Of a stretch of 64,000 bases of DNA, positions 32,153-40,637 are shown in pieces. The stretch lies in assembly GCF_900100275.1 (NCBI RefSeq), contig NZ_FNET01000016.1:101535-165534 (forward strand), read 5' to 3'. The notes below the pieces were generated by a model, which made no database searches, was not told where the DNA came from, and worked only from the letters and a program-made list of their open reading frames with translations. The stretch comes from Lentzea albidocapillata subsp. violacea (GTDB lineage Bacteria; Actinomycetota; Actinomycetes; Mycobacteriales; Pseudonocardiaceae). The position numbers and the translations under genes are program-made. Each line of letters begins with the position of its first letter. The first letter of the stretch is position 1.

Positions 32153-34988
32153 CCGTCGCTCCGCCCAGCACATCGCCCAGCACGCCGCGGCTGACCCCCG
32201 CGACCGCGACCGGGCCGCCTATTCGAAGCGTGGCCGCCGCCTGCCCGGCGAGCAGACCGTGCCGAGCTACACGCCGTCGATCTCCGCGAGGAGCATCGAC
32301 GGTCACCTGTTGCGCACCGGCCAGGAGGTCTACGCCTGGTACCGGCTCGCGCCGCAGCGCTGGTCGTTCCGCAGCGACTCGCAGCGCCAGGACCTGATCG
32401 CCGCCATCGCCGGGCAGTACGCCGAGCTGCAGGGCCGTTGGATGCACCTGCGGGTGACCACGCGGCCGTACCCGATCCGCATGTGGGCCGAGGCGCACGT
32501 GCACAACGCCGTCAAGCGCCTGCCGGACACCCCCGGCACGCTGTCGTTCGACGACTACATGGTCGGCGAGCAGCAGCAGCTCATGGGCCGCTCGATGGCG
32601 GAGAAAGAGGTCTACCTGGGTGTTCAGGTGCAGACCCGCAACATGATGGACCGCGCCGTCGAACGCGCGGCCCCCGTGCTGCGCAAGGTCTTCCCGGACG
32701 CCGTCGACGCCGAGCTCGTGGCGCTCGACTCCGAGGTCGAGCACCTCGACCAGGTGATCGGGTCCGCCGGTCTCGAAGGCCGTCCCGCGACGGCCGAGGA
32801 GATGTCCTGGCTGATGCACAGGTCGTGCTCGCTGGGTCTGCCCGCGCCGCGCAACCTGCCCGCCGTACCCGGTGCCGCGTGGGAACCGGAGGACCTGGCG
32901 TCGTTCACCGACGCCGCGGACTTCCACCAGGAGCCCTACTCGCCGACGGTGACCGTGCGCGGCCGCACGGGCTCGAACGCGGGCATCAAGCGGCACGTCG
33001 CGGTCCTGACCGTCGGCCTCATGCACGGCCTGCAAATCCCCGAGGTCGACGACCCGTGGGTGCAGCGCGCCGACCGGCTGCCGGCCTCGGTCGAGTGGTC
33101 CGCCCGCATCTACGTGCGCAAGCCCGAAGAGGTCTCGGGTGAGTTGTCGCGGCAGATGAGCAAGGTCCGCTCGCAGGTCCGGCACTACACCGACGAGCAC
33201 GAGCTGGAACCGCCGCAGTCGCTGGCCCGCCAGGCCGGCCGCGTGCTGGAGATCGACGACGAGATGACGTCGGGCTTCACCGCGCTCGGCACCCGGGTCC
33301 GCTCGTGGTGGCGCCTCGCCGTCTCCGGCCCGACCGAGCGTGAGGCCCTGCGCCTGGCCCAGTCGCTGCTGGAGCTGTACAAGCCGAAGGTCGCCATCGA
33401 GCACCCCGAGGCCCAGTACGCGATCGCCCGCGAGTTCATTCCGGGCGAACCGCTGTCCAGCGGCGCGTACCTGCGGCGCGGCAGCGTGCTGTGGGCCGCG
33501 TCCGCCGTCCCCACGGCCACGGCCGAGGTCGGCGACCGGCGCGGCATCCTGCTCGGCGAGACCGTCACGGCCACCCGCCGCCCGGTCGCGTGGGACCCGT
33601 GGATGGCGCAGGAACTCCGCGACGCCTCGGGCCTGACGGCGATGGTCGCGGGCTTGGGTGCCGGTAAGTCGTTCCTCGGCGGCGGCATGGTCTACAAGAC
33701 CCTGCGGGCCGGCGCGCACTGGACGTTGCTCGACCCGTCCGGCCCGCTGTCCGCGCTGTGCGAACTGCCGGAACTGCGGCCCTACGCGCGTCCGATCAAC
33801 CTGCTCAACGCCCAGCCCGGCATCCTCAACCCGTACCGGGTGGTCGCCGAGCCGATGATCGAGCACTTCCTCGACGAGGACGACCCGGAACGGGCCTGGC
33901 GCCGGGAGAAGGCCCTCGCGGCCGCCACCCGCCGCCGCCTCGTGCTGGACGTGCTGAGCGGCCTGCTGCCGTTCGAGGTCGCGCGTCTGCCCCAGACGCG
34001 CATCGTGCTGCTGCGTGCCGTCCGCACGGTCGGTGGCCGCTTCGACGCCCACCCCGGTCTCGTCTTCGAGGCGCTGCGCCGGGACGCGTCCGAGCACCAC
34101 GAGCACGCCGTCGTCGTCGCGGACTTCCTCGACGAGATGCGCGAGCGCATGTCGTTGCTGATCCCCGAGGAGAACCTCGACCCGTACAACGAGGTGCGCG
34201 ACGACCGCCTCACCGTCCTGACCATGGCGGGCCTCAACCTGCCCAAGGACGGCGTCGGCCGCGAGCACTGGACGGACGCGGAGTCGCTCGGCGTCGAGAT
34301 GCTGAACCTCGCCGCCTGGCTCACCCAGCGCTCGATCTACGAGAAGCCGAAGGACCAGCGCAAGGGCGTCTGGATCGACGAGGCGTTCTTCCTCTCCGAA
34401 GTCCCGACCGGCCGCGTGCTGATGAACCGCTTCGCGCGTGACTCGCGCAAGTGGAACGTCCGCGTGCTGCTGTCGTCGCAGATCCCCGCCGACTTCCTGA
34501 AGATCCAGGGCTTCGTGACGCTGCTCGACTCGGTCTTCGTCGGCCGGCTCGACGACGACTCGGCGCAGGCGGACGCCCTGCGGCTGCTCAAGGTGCCGAT
34601 CGGCGCCGGGTACGAGCAGGTCATCGCCTCGCTGGGCCGCCGCCCCGGTGGCGAGCGCAACGCGACCGAACGCGACCGCGCGCCGCGGCAGTTCATCTTC
34701 GGCGACGGTGCCGGTGGCGTGGAGCGGATCCGCATCGACTTCAGCGGCCCGCACCTGGAACACCTGCGCAACGCCCTCGACACGACCCCCGATGCCAAGC
34801 GCGACAACGGCAACGGCGAACTCGTGCCGGTGGACGACGCCGACGCGGCTCCGCTGCCGCCCGCCTACGTGCCCGACGAGATCGACGACGAACTGGCGGC
34901 GGACATGGAGTTGGGGCTGACGGAAGAAGAGGCCCAGTTGGTGGGCCACGGTGACGGCACCAACCGCCACCGGGACGGCGGCGCATGA
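32127..34988 (+). CDS. VirB4-like ATPase of a type IV secretion-like system
   Basis: A 953-residue AAA+-like ATPase. The N-terminal half (about 1-480) is the VirB4-type substrate or membrane-docking part. The C-terminal half has Walker A VAGLGAGKSFLGGG near residue 507 and Walker B KGVWIDEAFFLSE near 746, followed by a conserved LLSSQIPADFLKIQGF segment. Such ATPases power assembly or transport in conjugation systems. GTG 32127 follows a strong AAGGAGG. Its acidic C-terminal tail overlaps the next gene by 4 bp. It is the best marker that the operon is a type IV secretion relative. The protein has no membrane helix of its own. Confidence 0.88.
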   Translation: MFGRRRDRDRRSAQHIAQHAAADPRDRDRAAYSKRGRRLPGEQTVPSYTPSISARSIDGHLLRTGQEVYAWYRLAPQRWSFRSDSQRQDLIAAIAGQYAELQGRWMHLRVTTRPYPIRMWAEAHVHNAVKRLPDTPGTLSFDDYMVGEQQQLMGRSMAEKEVYLGVQVQTRNMMDRAVERAAPVLRKVFPDAVDAELVALDSEVEHLDQVIGSAGLEGRPATAEEMSWLMHRSCSLGLPAPRNLPAVPGAAWEPEDLASFTDAADFHQEPYSPTVTVRGRTGSNAGIKRHVAVLTVGLMHGLQIPEVDDPWVQRADRLPASVEWSARIYVRKPEEVSGELSRQMSKVRSQVRHYTDEHELEPPQSLARQAGRVLEIDDEMTSGFTALGTRVRSWWRLAVSGPTEREALRLAQSLLELYKPKVAIEHPEAQYAIAREFIPGEPLSSGAYLRRGSVLWAASAVPTATAEVGDRRGILLGETVTATRRPVAWDPWMAQELRDASGLTAMVAGLGAGKSFLGGGMVYKTLRAGAHWTLLDPSGPLSALCELPELRPYARPINLLNAQPGILNPYRVVAEPMIEHFLDEDDPERAWRREKALAAATRRRLVLDVLSGLLPFEVARLPQTRIVLLRAVRTVGGRFDAHPGLVFEALRRDASEHHEHAVVVADFLDEMRERMSLLIPEENLDPYNEVRDDRLTVLTMAGLNLPKDGVGREHWTDAESLGVEMLNLAAWLTQRSIYEKPKDQRKGVWIDEAFFLSEVPTGRVLMNRFARDSRKWNVRVLLSSQIPADFLKIQGFVTLLDSVFVGRLDDDSAQADALRLLKVPIGAGYEQVIASLGRRPGGERNATERDRAPRQFIFGDGAGGVERIRIDFSGPHLEHLRNALDTTPDAKRDNGNGELVPVDDADAAPLPPAYVPDEIDDELAADMELGLTEEEAQLVGHGDGTNRHRDGGA

Positions 34989-36850
34989 CGGCGCTGACGA
35001 TCGTGCTCGCGATCGCCGCCTTGCTGTGGGCAAGGCGGCGGTTCTCGCTGCGCGCGTCAGCACGCACCAGGTCGGTCGGCCTCGTCGCCGCCATCCTGGC
35101 GTTGCAGGTGGTCATCGGCGCCCCGATGGCGCACGCCCAGTCCTGTGGCGAGGCACCGAACCCGGAACGGCCCGGCGCCGGCATGGTCGGCGCGCTCGAC
35201 CCGCCCGTCGGCAACGGCCTGCCCGGCTCGCCGTACCTCGAGTACGGCTACGCGGGCATGGTCTGGCACAACTACCAGCCCAAGTGCGGTGTCCTGCCGG
35301 ACGCCAACGCCACGCTCGACACGTGGGCCGGCAACGAGCTCTTCAGCATCGGCAAGAACATCGTCGGCGCCACGAACGCGTTGCACTACACGGTGATGGG
35401 CCGCGGTCTGCTGGTCCCGCTGGACGACGCCGTGAAGAACGGCGTGCAGAAGGTCTACGACAACGTCTACCTGCGCTGGTTCGGCCTGGTGGCGTTGCTC
35501 CTCGCGATCCTGATGTTCCGGCAGATCTGGACCGGCGACTTCGCCACGATCTCCAAACGCGGGCTGTGGGCGCTGGCGGCCATGTGGCTGGCAACGTCCA
35601 CATTGGCCTTGCCACAGTTCTACAACCTCCTCGACAACACGCTGGTCTCCAAGACCTCGGAGATCCAGGCGGGGTTCATCGAGGCGCCAGAAGAACAAGG
35701 CACACTTCACGTACTACCGACGAAACTCCACGACGCGGTCGTCTATCAAAGCTGGCTGCGCGGTGCGTTCGGCACGCCGGAAGCACCGCAGGCCGCCGAG
35801 TACGGCCCGCGGATCCTCAAGGCGCAGGCGTGGACCACGGCCGAGATCGCCGAGGGCAAGGACGCCGACCAGGCCGCCCTGGACGCCAAGAAGGCCGAGT
35901 GGAAGGCCCTGGAAGCCCAGCTCGGCACCGCCAAGGGCTACTTCGACGGCGCCGACGGCAGCCGCACCGGCGCCGGTTTCCTGGCGCTGCTGCAGTCCAT
36001 CGCGTTCTCGCTGTTCCAGCTGTTCGCGAAGGCCGCGGTGCTGCTGGCCCAGTTGCTGCTGCGCATTTTGACGCTCGCCGGGCCACTCATCGGCCTGGTC
36101 GCGTTGCTGCACCACGACCTGCTGCGCAAGGTCGCCCGTGCGGCCGCCGTGACGATCTTCAACGTGCTGATCCTCGCGGTCCTCGCGGGTGTGCACGCGT
36201 TGCTGCTGCAGGCGATCTTCAACGCGACCGGGCTGTCGTTGCTGACCCGCACGTTGCTCGGCCTGATGCTGACACTCGTGTGCTTCGTGATCGGCAAACC
36301 GTTGCGCCGCATGTGGCAGATGGTCGAGATGTCCGTCGGCTCGGCGAGCAACGTCCTGCCGATGAGCGGCGGCGTCTGGTCGAAGCTCGCGGGCCGCCGG
36401 AAGCAGGCGGGCCCGACGCCGCAGGACGAGTTCTGGGAGTCCGTGCGGGAGAACGAGACCGGCGGCGACGAGGTGCCGCAGCGCGGTCGCGGCCGGGTGC
36501 GCCCGGAGGCGTCCAACCCGGTCATGGCGACGGCGCAGCGGCTCGACCGCGACTCCGTGCCGGGCCAGATCGTCAACGGTGGCGACTCCTCGTCGGTGCG
36601 GGCCGGTGCGTTGCCCTCGGGATCGGGTCCGGCGGCGTTGCCGCCCGCCCGGTCGCGCGTGGTGGACAGCCCCACGGTCACCGACCGGCAGTGGGACAGG
36701 GTCGACGACGCGGTGCTCGTGCCGTCGCGGTCGGGCGCCTACTCCGCGCCGGTGCAGGAACCTCGCAGAGCAGAGACGGAAGTGGTGGCAGGGCGTCCAG
36801 TGCACGTGATCTACCGGCCGTCGCGCGGGTTCGAAGTCAGGGACAACTGA
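34985..36850 (+). CDS. VirB6/TrbL-like multi-pass membrane protein
   Basis: A 621-residue protein beginning with two hydrophobic segments; the second (LVAAILALQVVIGAPMAHA) looks like a cleavable signal. An extracytoplasmic Cys-containing part follows, then helices near residue 165 (WFGLVALLLAILMF), 195, and a block about 335-445 of five or more helices (LAQLLLRILTLAGPLIGLVA, TIFNVLILAVLAGVHALLL). The C-terminal 170 residues are hydrophilic. This fits a VirB6-like channel protein. It overlaps the VirB4-like gene by 4 bp (ATGA), so the two are coupled. Sequence similarity to named VirB6 proteins is weak; placement is by topology and context. Confidence 0.7.
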   Translation: MTALTIVLAIAALLWARRRFSLRASARTRSVGLVAAILALQVVIGAPMAHAQSCGEAPNPERPGAGMVGALDPPVGNGLPGSPYLEYGYAGMVWHNYQPKCGVLPDANATLDTWAGNELFSIGKNIVGATNALHYTVMGRGLLVPLDDAVKNGVQKVYDNVYLRWFGLVALLLAILMFRQIWTGDFATISKRGLWALAAMWLATSTLALPQFYNLLDNTLVSKTSEIQAGFIEAPEEQGTLHVLPTKLHDAVVYQSWLRGAFGTPEAPQAAEYGPRILKAQAWTTAEIAEGKDADQAALDAKKAEWKALEAQLGTAKGYFDGADGSRTGAGFLALLQSIAFSLFQLFAKAAVLLAQLLLRILTLAGPLIGLVALLHHDLLRKVARAAAVTIFNVLILAVLAGVHALLLQAIFNATGLSLLTRTLLGLMLTLVCFVIGKPLRRMWQMVEMSVGSASNVLPMSGGVWSKLAGRRKQAGPTPQDEFWESVRENETGGDEVPQRGRGRVRPEASNPVMATAQRLDRDSVPGQIVNGGDSSSVRAGALPSGSGPAALPPARSRVVDSPTVTDRQWDRVDDAVLVPSRSGAYSAPVQEPRRAETEVVAGRPVHVIYRPSRGFEVRDN

Positions 36851-36862
36851 AGGGAGGCGTAG

Positions 36863-37459
36863 GTGCCGATCCGTACCAACCGCGGCCGTGCCGCGGTCTA
36901 CCGCAGGCTGTGGGGCTGGCCGCTGCGTTCCCCGCGTCACCTGGTCGCCTCGATCATCATCTTCGTACTGCTCGTCATCGCCCTCGGCGTGATCATCCCG
37001 AGGGTCCTCGACCGCAAGCCCGCCGACCCGTCCGCCGCCGGTCAGCCGTCGACGTCCGCGCAGGGCACGCAGGTCGGCCAGCTGCCGGGCAGCGGTGCCT
37101 CACTGCCGACCAAGGTGCCGCCGCCGAGCAACAGCGCGAAGGCGGCACCGCCCCCGGCCGACGCGGGGCTGATCGCCGAACTGTGGGCGGAAACCTGGAT
37201 CAAGCCACCGCCGGACAACGACGTCAACAAGTGGCTCAAGCAGCTCGAGGACTACACGACCCCCGAGTTCCTGGCGCAGATGGCCACGATCGACCCGCGG
37301 AACGTGCCGGACAAGATCACCGGGAAGGTGACGGCGGTGAAGTCGACGACGTCGTCGATCGACTACGCGATCCCCACCGACCAGGGCAAGGTGCAGATCA
37401 CGCTGGTCAAGGCGCCGGACGGGTCCTGGCGTGTGACCAGCTACACGAAGGTGGACTGA
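36863..37459 (+). CDS. VirB8-like single-pass membrane protein
   Basis: A 198-residue protein with a basic N-terminus, one membrane helix (VASIIIFVLLVIALGVIIP, about 29-47), a Pro/Ser-rich linker and an outside domain about 100-198 (LIAELWAETWIKPPPDNDV, ITLVKAPDGSWRVTSYTKV). The single helix plus a small periplasmic-type domain ending in beta strands is the VirB8/TcpC (NTF2-like) architecture found in Gram-positive conjugation systems. GTG 36863 follows GGGAGG. It lies 3 nt before the transglycosylase gene. Confidence 0.65.
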   Translation: MPIRTNRGRAAVYRRLWGWPLRSPRHLVASIIIFVLLVIALGVIIPRVLDRKPADPSAAGQPSTSAQGTQVGQLPGSGASLPTKVPPPSNSAKAAPPPADAGLIAELWAETWIKPPPDNDVNKWLKQLEDYTTPEFLAQMATIDPRNVPDKITGKVTAVKSTTSSIDYAIPTDQGKVQITLVKAPDGSWRVTSYTKVD

Positions 37460-37462
37460 GCC

Positions 37463-38464
37463 ATGCGCGTGATGTTGCTGGTCGGGGCACTGGCGATGAT
37501 CGTCGTGATCGCGGTCGCGACGTCGGGCGTGTCGCAGGTTGTCAGCAACTCCACCAACCCCGCGGCCGGTGCAAACCTCATGCGGATGAGCTGCAACGCC
37601 GCCATCGGCCCGTGGGACGCGGGCGGCGGTGACAAGGGCCGCCACGACGCGTCGCGCCTCAACGACGAGCAGCGCAACATCGTCGCGCGCATCATCTCCA
37701 TCGGCCAGGAACGCAAGCTGCCCCCGCTCGCGTGGCAGATCGCGATCCAGGCCGGCATGACCGAGTCGGGCCTGCGCCCGTTGAACTACGGCGACCGCGA
37801 CTCGCTCGGCATCTTCCAGATGCGTCCGTCGATGGGCTGGGGCACCCAGGCCGAGGTGATCGACCCGACGTACGCGATCAACAAGTTCTACGACGTGCTG
37901 CTCAAGGTGCCGGACTGGGAGAACAAGCGCCCCGGTGACTCGGCGCAGGCGGTGGAGCGGTCGGCGTACCCCGACCGGTACCACAACTGGGAGTCCATGG
38001 CGGCGTTCCTGCTCGGCGAACTCGGCGCGATCACCGACCCGGCGGGCTGCGGCTCGGGCGCGGGGGAGTTCCTGCTGGCGTCGAACGCGGCGGGCATCGC
38101 GATCGGGTTCACCAAGGAACAGCTGGGCGAGCCGTACCTGTGGGGCGGCAACGGCCCGGACGCGTGGGACTGCTCCGGCATCCTGGTGAAGGCGTTCGGC
38201 GCGGCCGGCGTGAGCATCCCGCGCGTGGCGAACGACCAGTACGAGAAGGGCGGCGCCCACCTCCCGGTGCGCGACGCCCAGGCAGGCGACCTGATCTTCT
38301 GGGCGACGGACACGTCGAACCCCAGGACGGTGCATCACGTGGCCATGTACCTCGGTGGCGACGAGTACATCCACGCCCCCCAGACGGGTGATGTCGTGAA
38401 GATCAGCAAGCTCAACTGGGACTATTACGAGTTGATGCCGCTGGCCGTCCGGCCGGGCGTGTAG
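37463..38464 (+). CDS. Bifunctional lytic transglycosylase / NlpC-P60 peptidase (VirB1-like)
   Basis: A 333-residue membrane-anchored wall hydrolase. Residues 4-22 form an N-terminal helix. Residues 70-190 are lysozyme-like, with catalytic Glu in QAGMTESGLRPLNYGDRDSL near 99 and SLGIFQMRP. Residues 210-333 are NlpC/P60, with Cys in DAWDCSGILVKAFG near 234, His in VHHVAMYLGG near 292 and EYIHAP near 303. This matches the VirB1-type enzymes of Gram-positive conjugation systems that open the peptidoglycan for the channel. ATG 37463. It is next to the VirB8-like gene and strongly supports a cell-envelope-spanning machine. Confidence 0.88.
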   Translation: MRVMLLVGALAMIVVIAVATSGVSQVVSNSTNPAAGANLMRMSCNAAIGPWDAGGGDKGRHDASRLNDEQRNIVARIISIGQERKLPPLAWQIAIQAGMTESGLRPLNYGDRDSLGIFQMRPSMGWGTQAEVIDPTYAINKFYDVLLKVPDWENKRPGDSAQAVERSAYPDRYHNWESMAAFLLGELGAITDPAGCGSGAGEFLLASNAAGIAIGFTKEQLGEPYLWGGNGPDAWDCSGILVKAFGAAGVSIPRVANDQYEKGGAHLPVRDAQAGDLIFWATDTSNPRTVHHVAMYLGGDEYIHAPQTGDVVKISKLNWDYYELMPLAVRPGV

Positions 38465-38482
38465 ATCGCGGGGAGGCGCTCC

Positions 38483-38956
38483 ATGTTCAACCACGACCCC
38501 ATCCCGAGGCCTTCCGGACCGCCCGCGTCGAGCGCACCAGTGCGTGACTACGTGGCGGCCGGAGCACCGGGAGTCTCTGCCGACTACGTGGTGATCCCAC
38601 GGGCTCTGGCCGAGGCCATGCCGTTGCCGTTCCAGCAGCACCTCGTGCACCTGCTGGCCGACTTCCACCGCACCTACGGCCACCTGAAGTGGCCGGTGTA
38701 CCGGGTGGTGCCGTCCCGCTACGAGAAGCTCGCCGACCTCGACGAGGAACAGCTGGCCGAGGTCGGCGCCATCATGGAGATCGACTCCGACGGCTCTCTC
38801 GTCTACCGCGACCGGTCCGGACGTAAGATCGAGAACGCCGAGGACCGCACGGTGCTGGTGTCGTGTCTGGACCCGATCCCGGCGGAGTACGCCAACGCCA
38901 ACCAGTCCACGCCGCCGCGGGGATTCCCGGCGCCTTTGGGAGGCGAACGCGTATGA
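38483..38956 (+). CDS. Conserved unknown protein of the T4SS-like operon
   Basis: A 157-residue soluble protein with a Pro-rich N-terminus, no signal peptide and no membrane helix. The middle part (DYVVIPRALAEAMPLPFQQH, DFHRTYGHLKWPVYRVVPSR) looks well folded and conserved, but I do not recognise a family. ATG 38483 follows GGGGAGG. Its stop overlaps the start of the next small gene (ATGA), so the two are coupled to the secretion genes and may be cytoplasmic partners. Confidence 0.75.
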   Translation: MFNHDPIPRPSGPPASSAPVRDYVAAGAPGVSADYVVIPRALAEAMPLPFQQHLVHLLADFHRTYGHLKWPVYRVVPSRYEKLADLDEEQLAEVGAIMEIDSDGSLVYRDRSGRKIENAEDRTVLVSCLDPIPAEYANANQSTPPRGFPAPLGGERV

Positions 38957-39147
38957 GTGACAGCAGCGGTTGGTACTTCTGCCTGACCCACCAGACGGTG
39001 GAGCAGGGCAAGGGCTGCAAGGGCCCGGACCGGATGGGCCCGTACCCGGACGAGGCCACCGCGGCCCGCGCCCTGGAGATCGCCCGCGAACGGACCAGGG
39101 CAGCCGACGAGTCCGACAAGAAGTGGCGCGGCGACGACGAAGACTGA
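38953..39147 (+). CDS. Small soluble protein at the end of the T4SS-like operon
   Basis: A 64-residue protein beginning MSDSSGWYFCLTHQTVEQGK, with two Cys (YFC and GKGCKG) that might bind metal together with His, followed by MGPYPDEATAARALEIARERTR. Widespread small actinobacterial proteins share this YFCL-H...VE...C pattern (from memory) but have no assigned role. It overlaps the previous gene by 4 bp. I see no terminator before the ribonuclease gene 18 bp further on. Confidence 0.75.
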   Translation: MSDSSGWYFCLTHQTVEQGKGCKGPDRMGPYPDEATAARALEIARERTRAADESDKKWRGDDED

Positions 39148-39165
39148 GTGCTGGGTACTTAGTCT

Positions 39166-40581
39166 GTGCGGGTGGCTTCCCTGGTGATCCGCACGGGTCG
39201 TGCGGACGTGTCCTTCGACGGCATTCGCACCGAGTTCGGTCTGCCCTCTTCCTTCGACGCGGCCGTGCTCGCCGAGGCAGAGGCGGCGGTCTCCCGTTCC
39301 CCGGGAGACCGGCCCGACCTCACCTCGCTGCCCCTGGTGACGATCGACCCGCCCGGCGCCAAGGACCTGGACCAGGCGCTCTGCGTCCTGAAGTCCGGCG
39401 ACGGCTTCGTCGTGCACTACGCGATCGCCGACCTGGGCCTGTTCGTGACGCCCGGCGGCCCTCTGGATCTGGAGGTCCGGCGGCGCGGTCAGACCCTCTA
39501 CCTGCCTGACGGCAACGTGCCGCTGCACCCGACCGTGCTCTCCGAGGGCGCGGCGTCGCTGCTGCCCGGCGTCGTGCGCCCCGCTGTGCTGTGGACGTTC
39601 ACGTGTGGCGCCGATGGCGTTTCCACCGCTGTCGAGGTGCGGCGGGCGATGGTGCGGTCGACGGCCCAGTTCGACTACGAGTCGGTGCAGAAGTCGTTCG
39701 ACGCGGGCGATCCGCACCCGTCGGTGGCGGCGCTGGCCGAGTTCGGGCCGTTGCGGCGGGCACTGGCCCGTGAGCGCGGCGCGATCGAGTTGCAGCTGCC
39801 CGAGCAGGAGATCGAGTCCGACCGTGAGGGCTGGCAGCTGGTCACCAGGCCACGCGCCCAGGTCGACTCGTGGAACGCGGAGATCTCGCTGATGACCGGC
39901 ATGGCCGCCGCGTCGATCATGCTGGAGGCCCGCGTGGGCGTCCTGCGCACGCTGCCCGACCCGGACGCCGCTGCCGTGGCCTCGCTGCGGAAGTCCGCGG
40001 CGGCGCTGAAGGTGCGCTGGCCCGCGGACCTGTCGCCGGGTGCGTTCCTGGCCGGCCTGGACGCCTCGACGCCGGAAGCATTGGCACTGTTCACCGACGC
40101 CACGCGACTGCTGCGCGGTGCGGGCTACTCGGCGTTCAACGGGCCCGTCCCCGAACTCGTGACGCATGCGGGAGTAGCCGCCCCGTACGCGCACGTCACC
40201 GCACCTCTGCGTCGCCTGGTCGACCGCTTCGCCACCGAGGTGTGCCTGGCGGTCACGGCCGGGCAGGAGCTGCCGTCGTGGCTGGCCGAGGCCCTGCCGC
40301 AGCTGCCGTCGCTGATGGGGTCGTCCGACTCCCTCGCCTCGAAGGTGGAGCGGGCGTCGCTGGACCAGGTCGAGGCGTGGGTGCTGGCCGGACGCGTCGG
40401 GCAGGAGTTCGACGCCGTGGTGCTGCGGTCCGGTGACAACGAGGCCGAGGTGTTCGTGTCGGAGCCGCCGATCCTCGCCAAGTGCTCCGGGAAGCGGTTG
40501 CCGGAAGGTGAATCGATTCGCGTGCGCCTGGCCGAGGCTGACCCGGTCGAACGGCGCGTGCGCTTCGAGGCCGTGCGCTGA
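39166..40581 (+). CDS. RNB-domain ribonuclease (RNase II/R family)
   Basis: A 471-residue protein with a complete RNB catalytic domain but without the N-terminal cold-shock domains of RNase R. The metal-binding segment VTIDPPGAKDLDQALCV (about residues 60-76) supplies three of the usual four Asp residues; the fourth, last position is Gln. Also present are YAIADLGLFVTPGGPLD, RRRGQTLYLPDGNVPLHP and the C-terminal APYAHVTAPLRRLVDRFATE. It should degrade single-stranded RNA 3' to 5'. GTG 39166 or 39172. It follows the T4SS-like operon closely and has an inverted repeat GCCCAA/TTGGGC just after its stop. Confidence 0.88.
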   Translation: MRVASLVIRTGRADVSFDGIRTEFGLPSSFDAAVLAEAEAAVSRSPGDRPDLTSLPLVTIDPPGAKDLDQALCVLKSGDGFVVHYAIADLGLFVTPGGPLDLEVRRRGQTLYLPDGNVPLHPTVLSEGAASLLPGVVRPAVLWTFTCGADGVSTAVEVRRAMVRSTAQFDYESVQKSFDAGDPHPSVAALAEFGPLRRALARERGAIELQLPEQEIESDREGWQLVTRPRAQVDSWNAEISLMTGMAAASIMLEARVGVLRTLPDPDAAAVASLRKSAAALKVRWPADLSPGAFLAGLDASTPEALALFTDATRLLRGAGYSAFNGPVPELVTHAGVAAPYAHVTAPLRRLVDRFATEVCLAVTAGQELPSWLAEALPQLPSLMGSSDSLASKVERASLDQVEAWVLAGRVGQEFDAVVLRSGDNEAEVFVSEPPILAKCSGKRLPEGESIRVRLAEADPVERRVRFEAVR

Positions 40582-40637
40582 GAGCCCAAGGTCACGTTGG
40601 GCAGCCCGCATCCGGCGGATCGTGTGAAGATGCAGGG

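Noticed and set aside
32019..35063. 1014-codon minus-strand frame opposite the VirB4-like gene
   Set aside because: Low-complexity Arg/Val/Leu translation with no motifs; the plus strand has Walker motifs, a strong ribosome site and overlaps with its neighbours.
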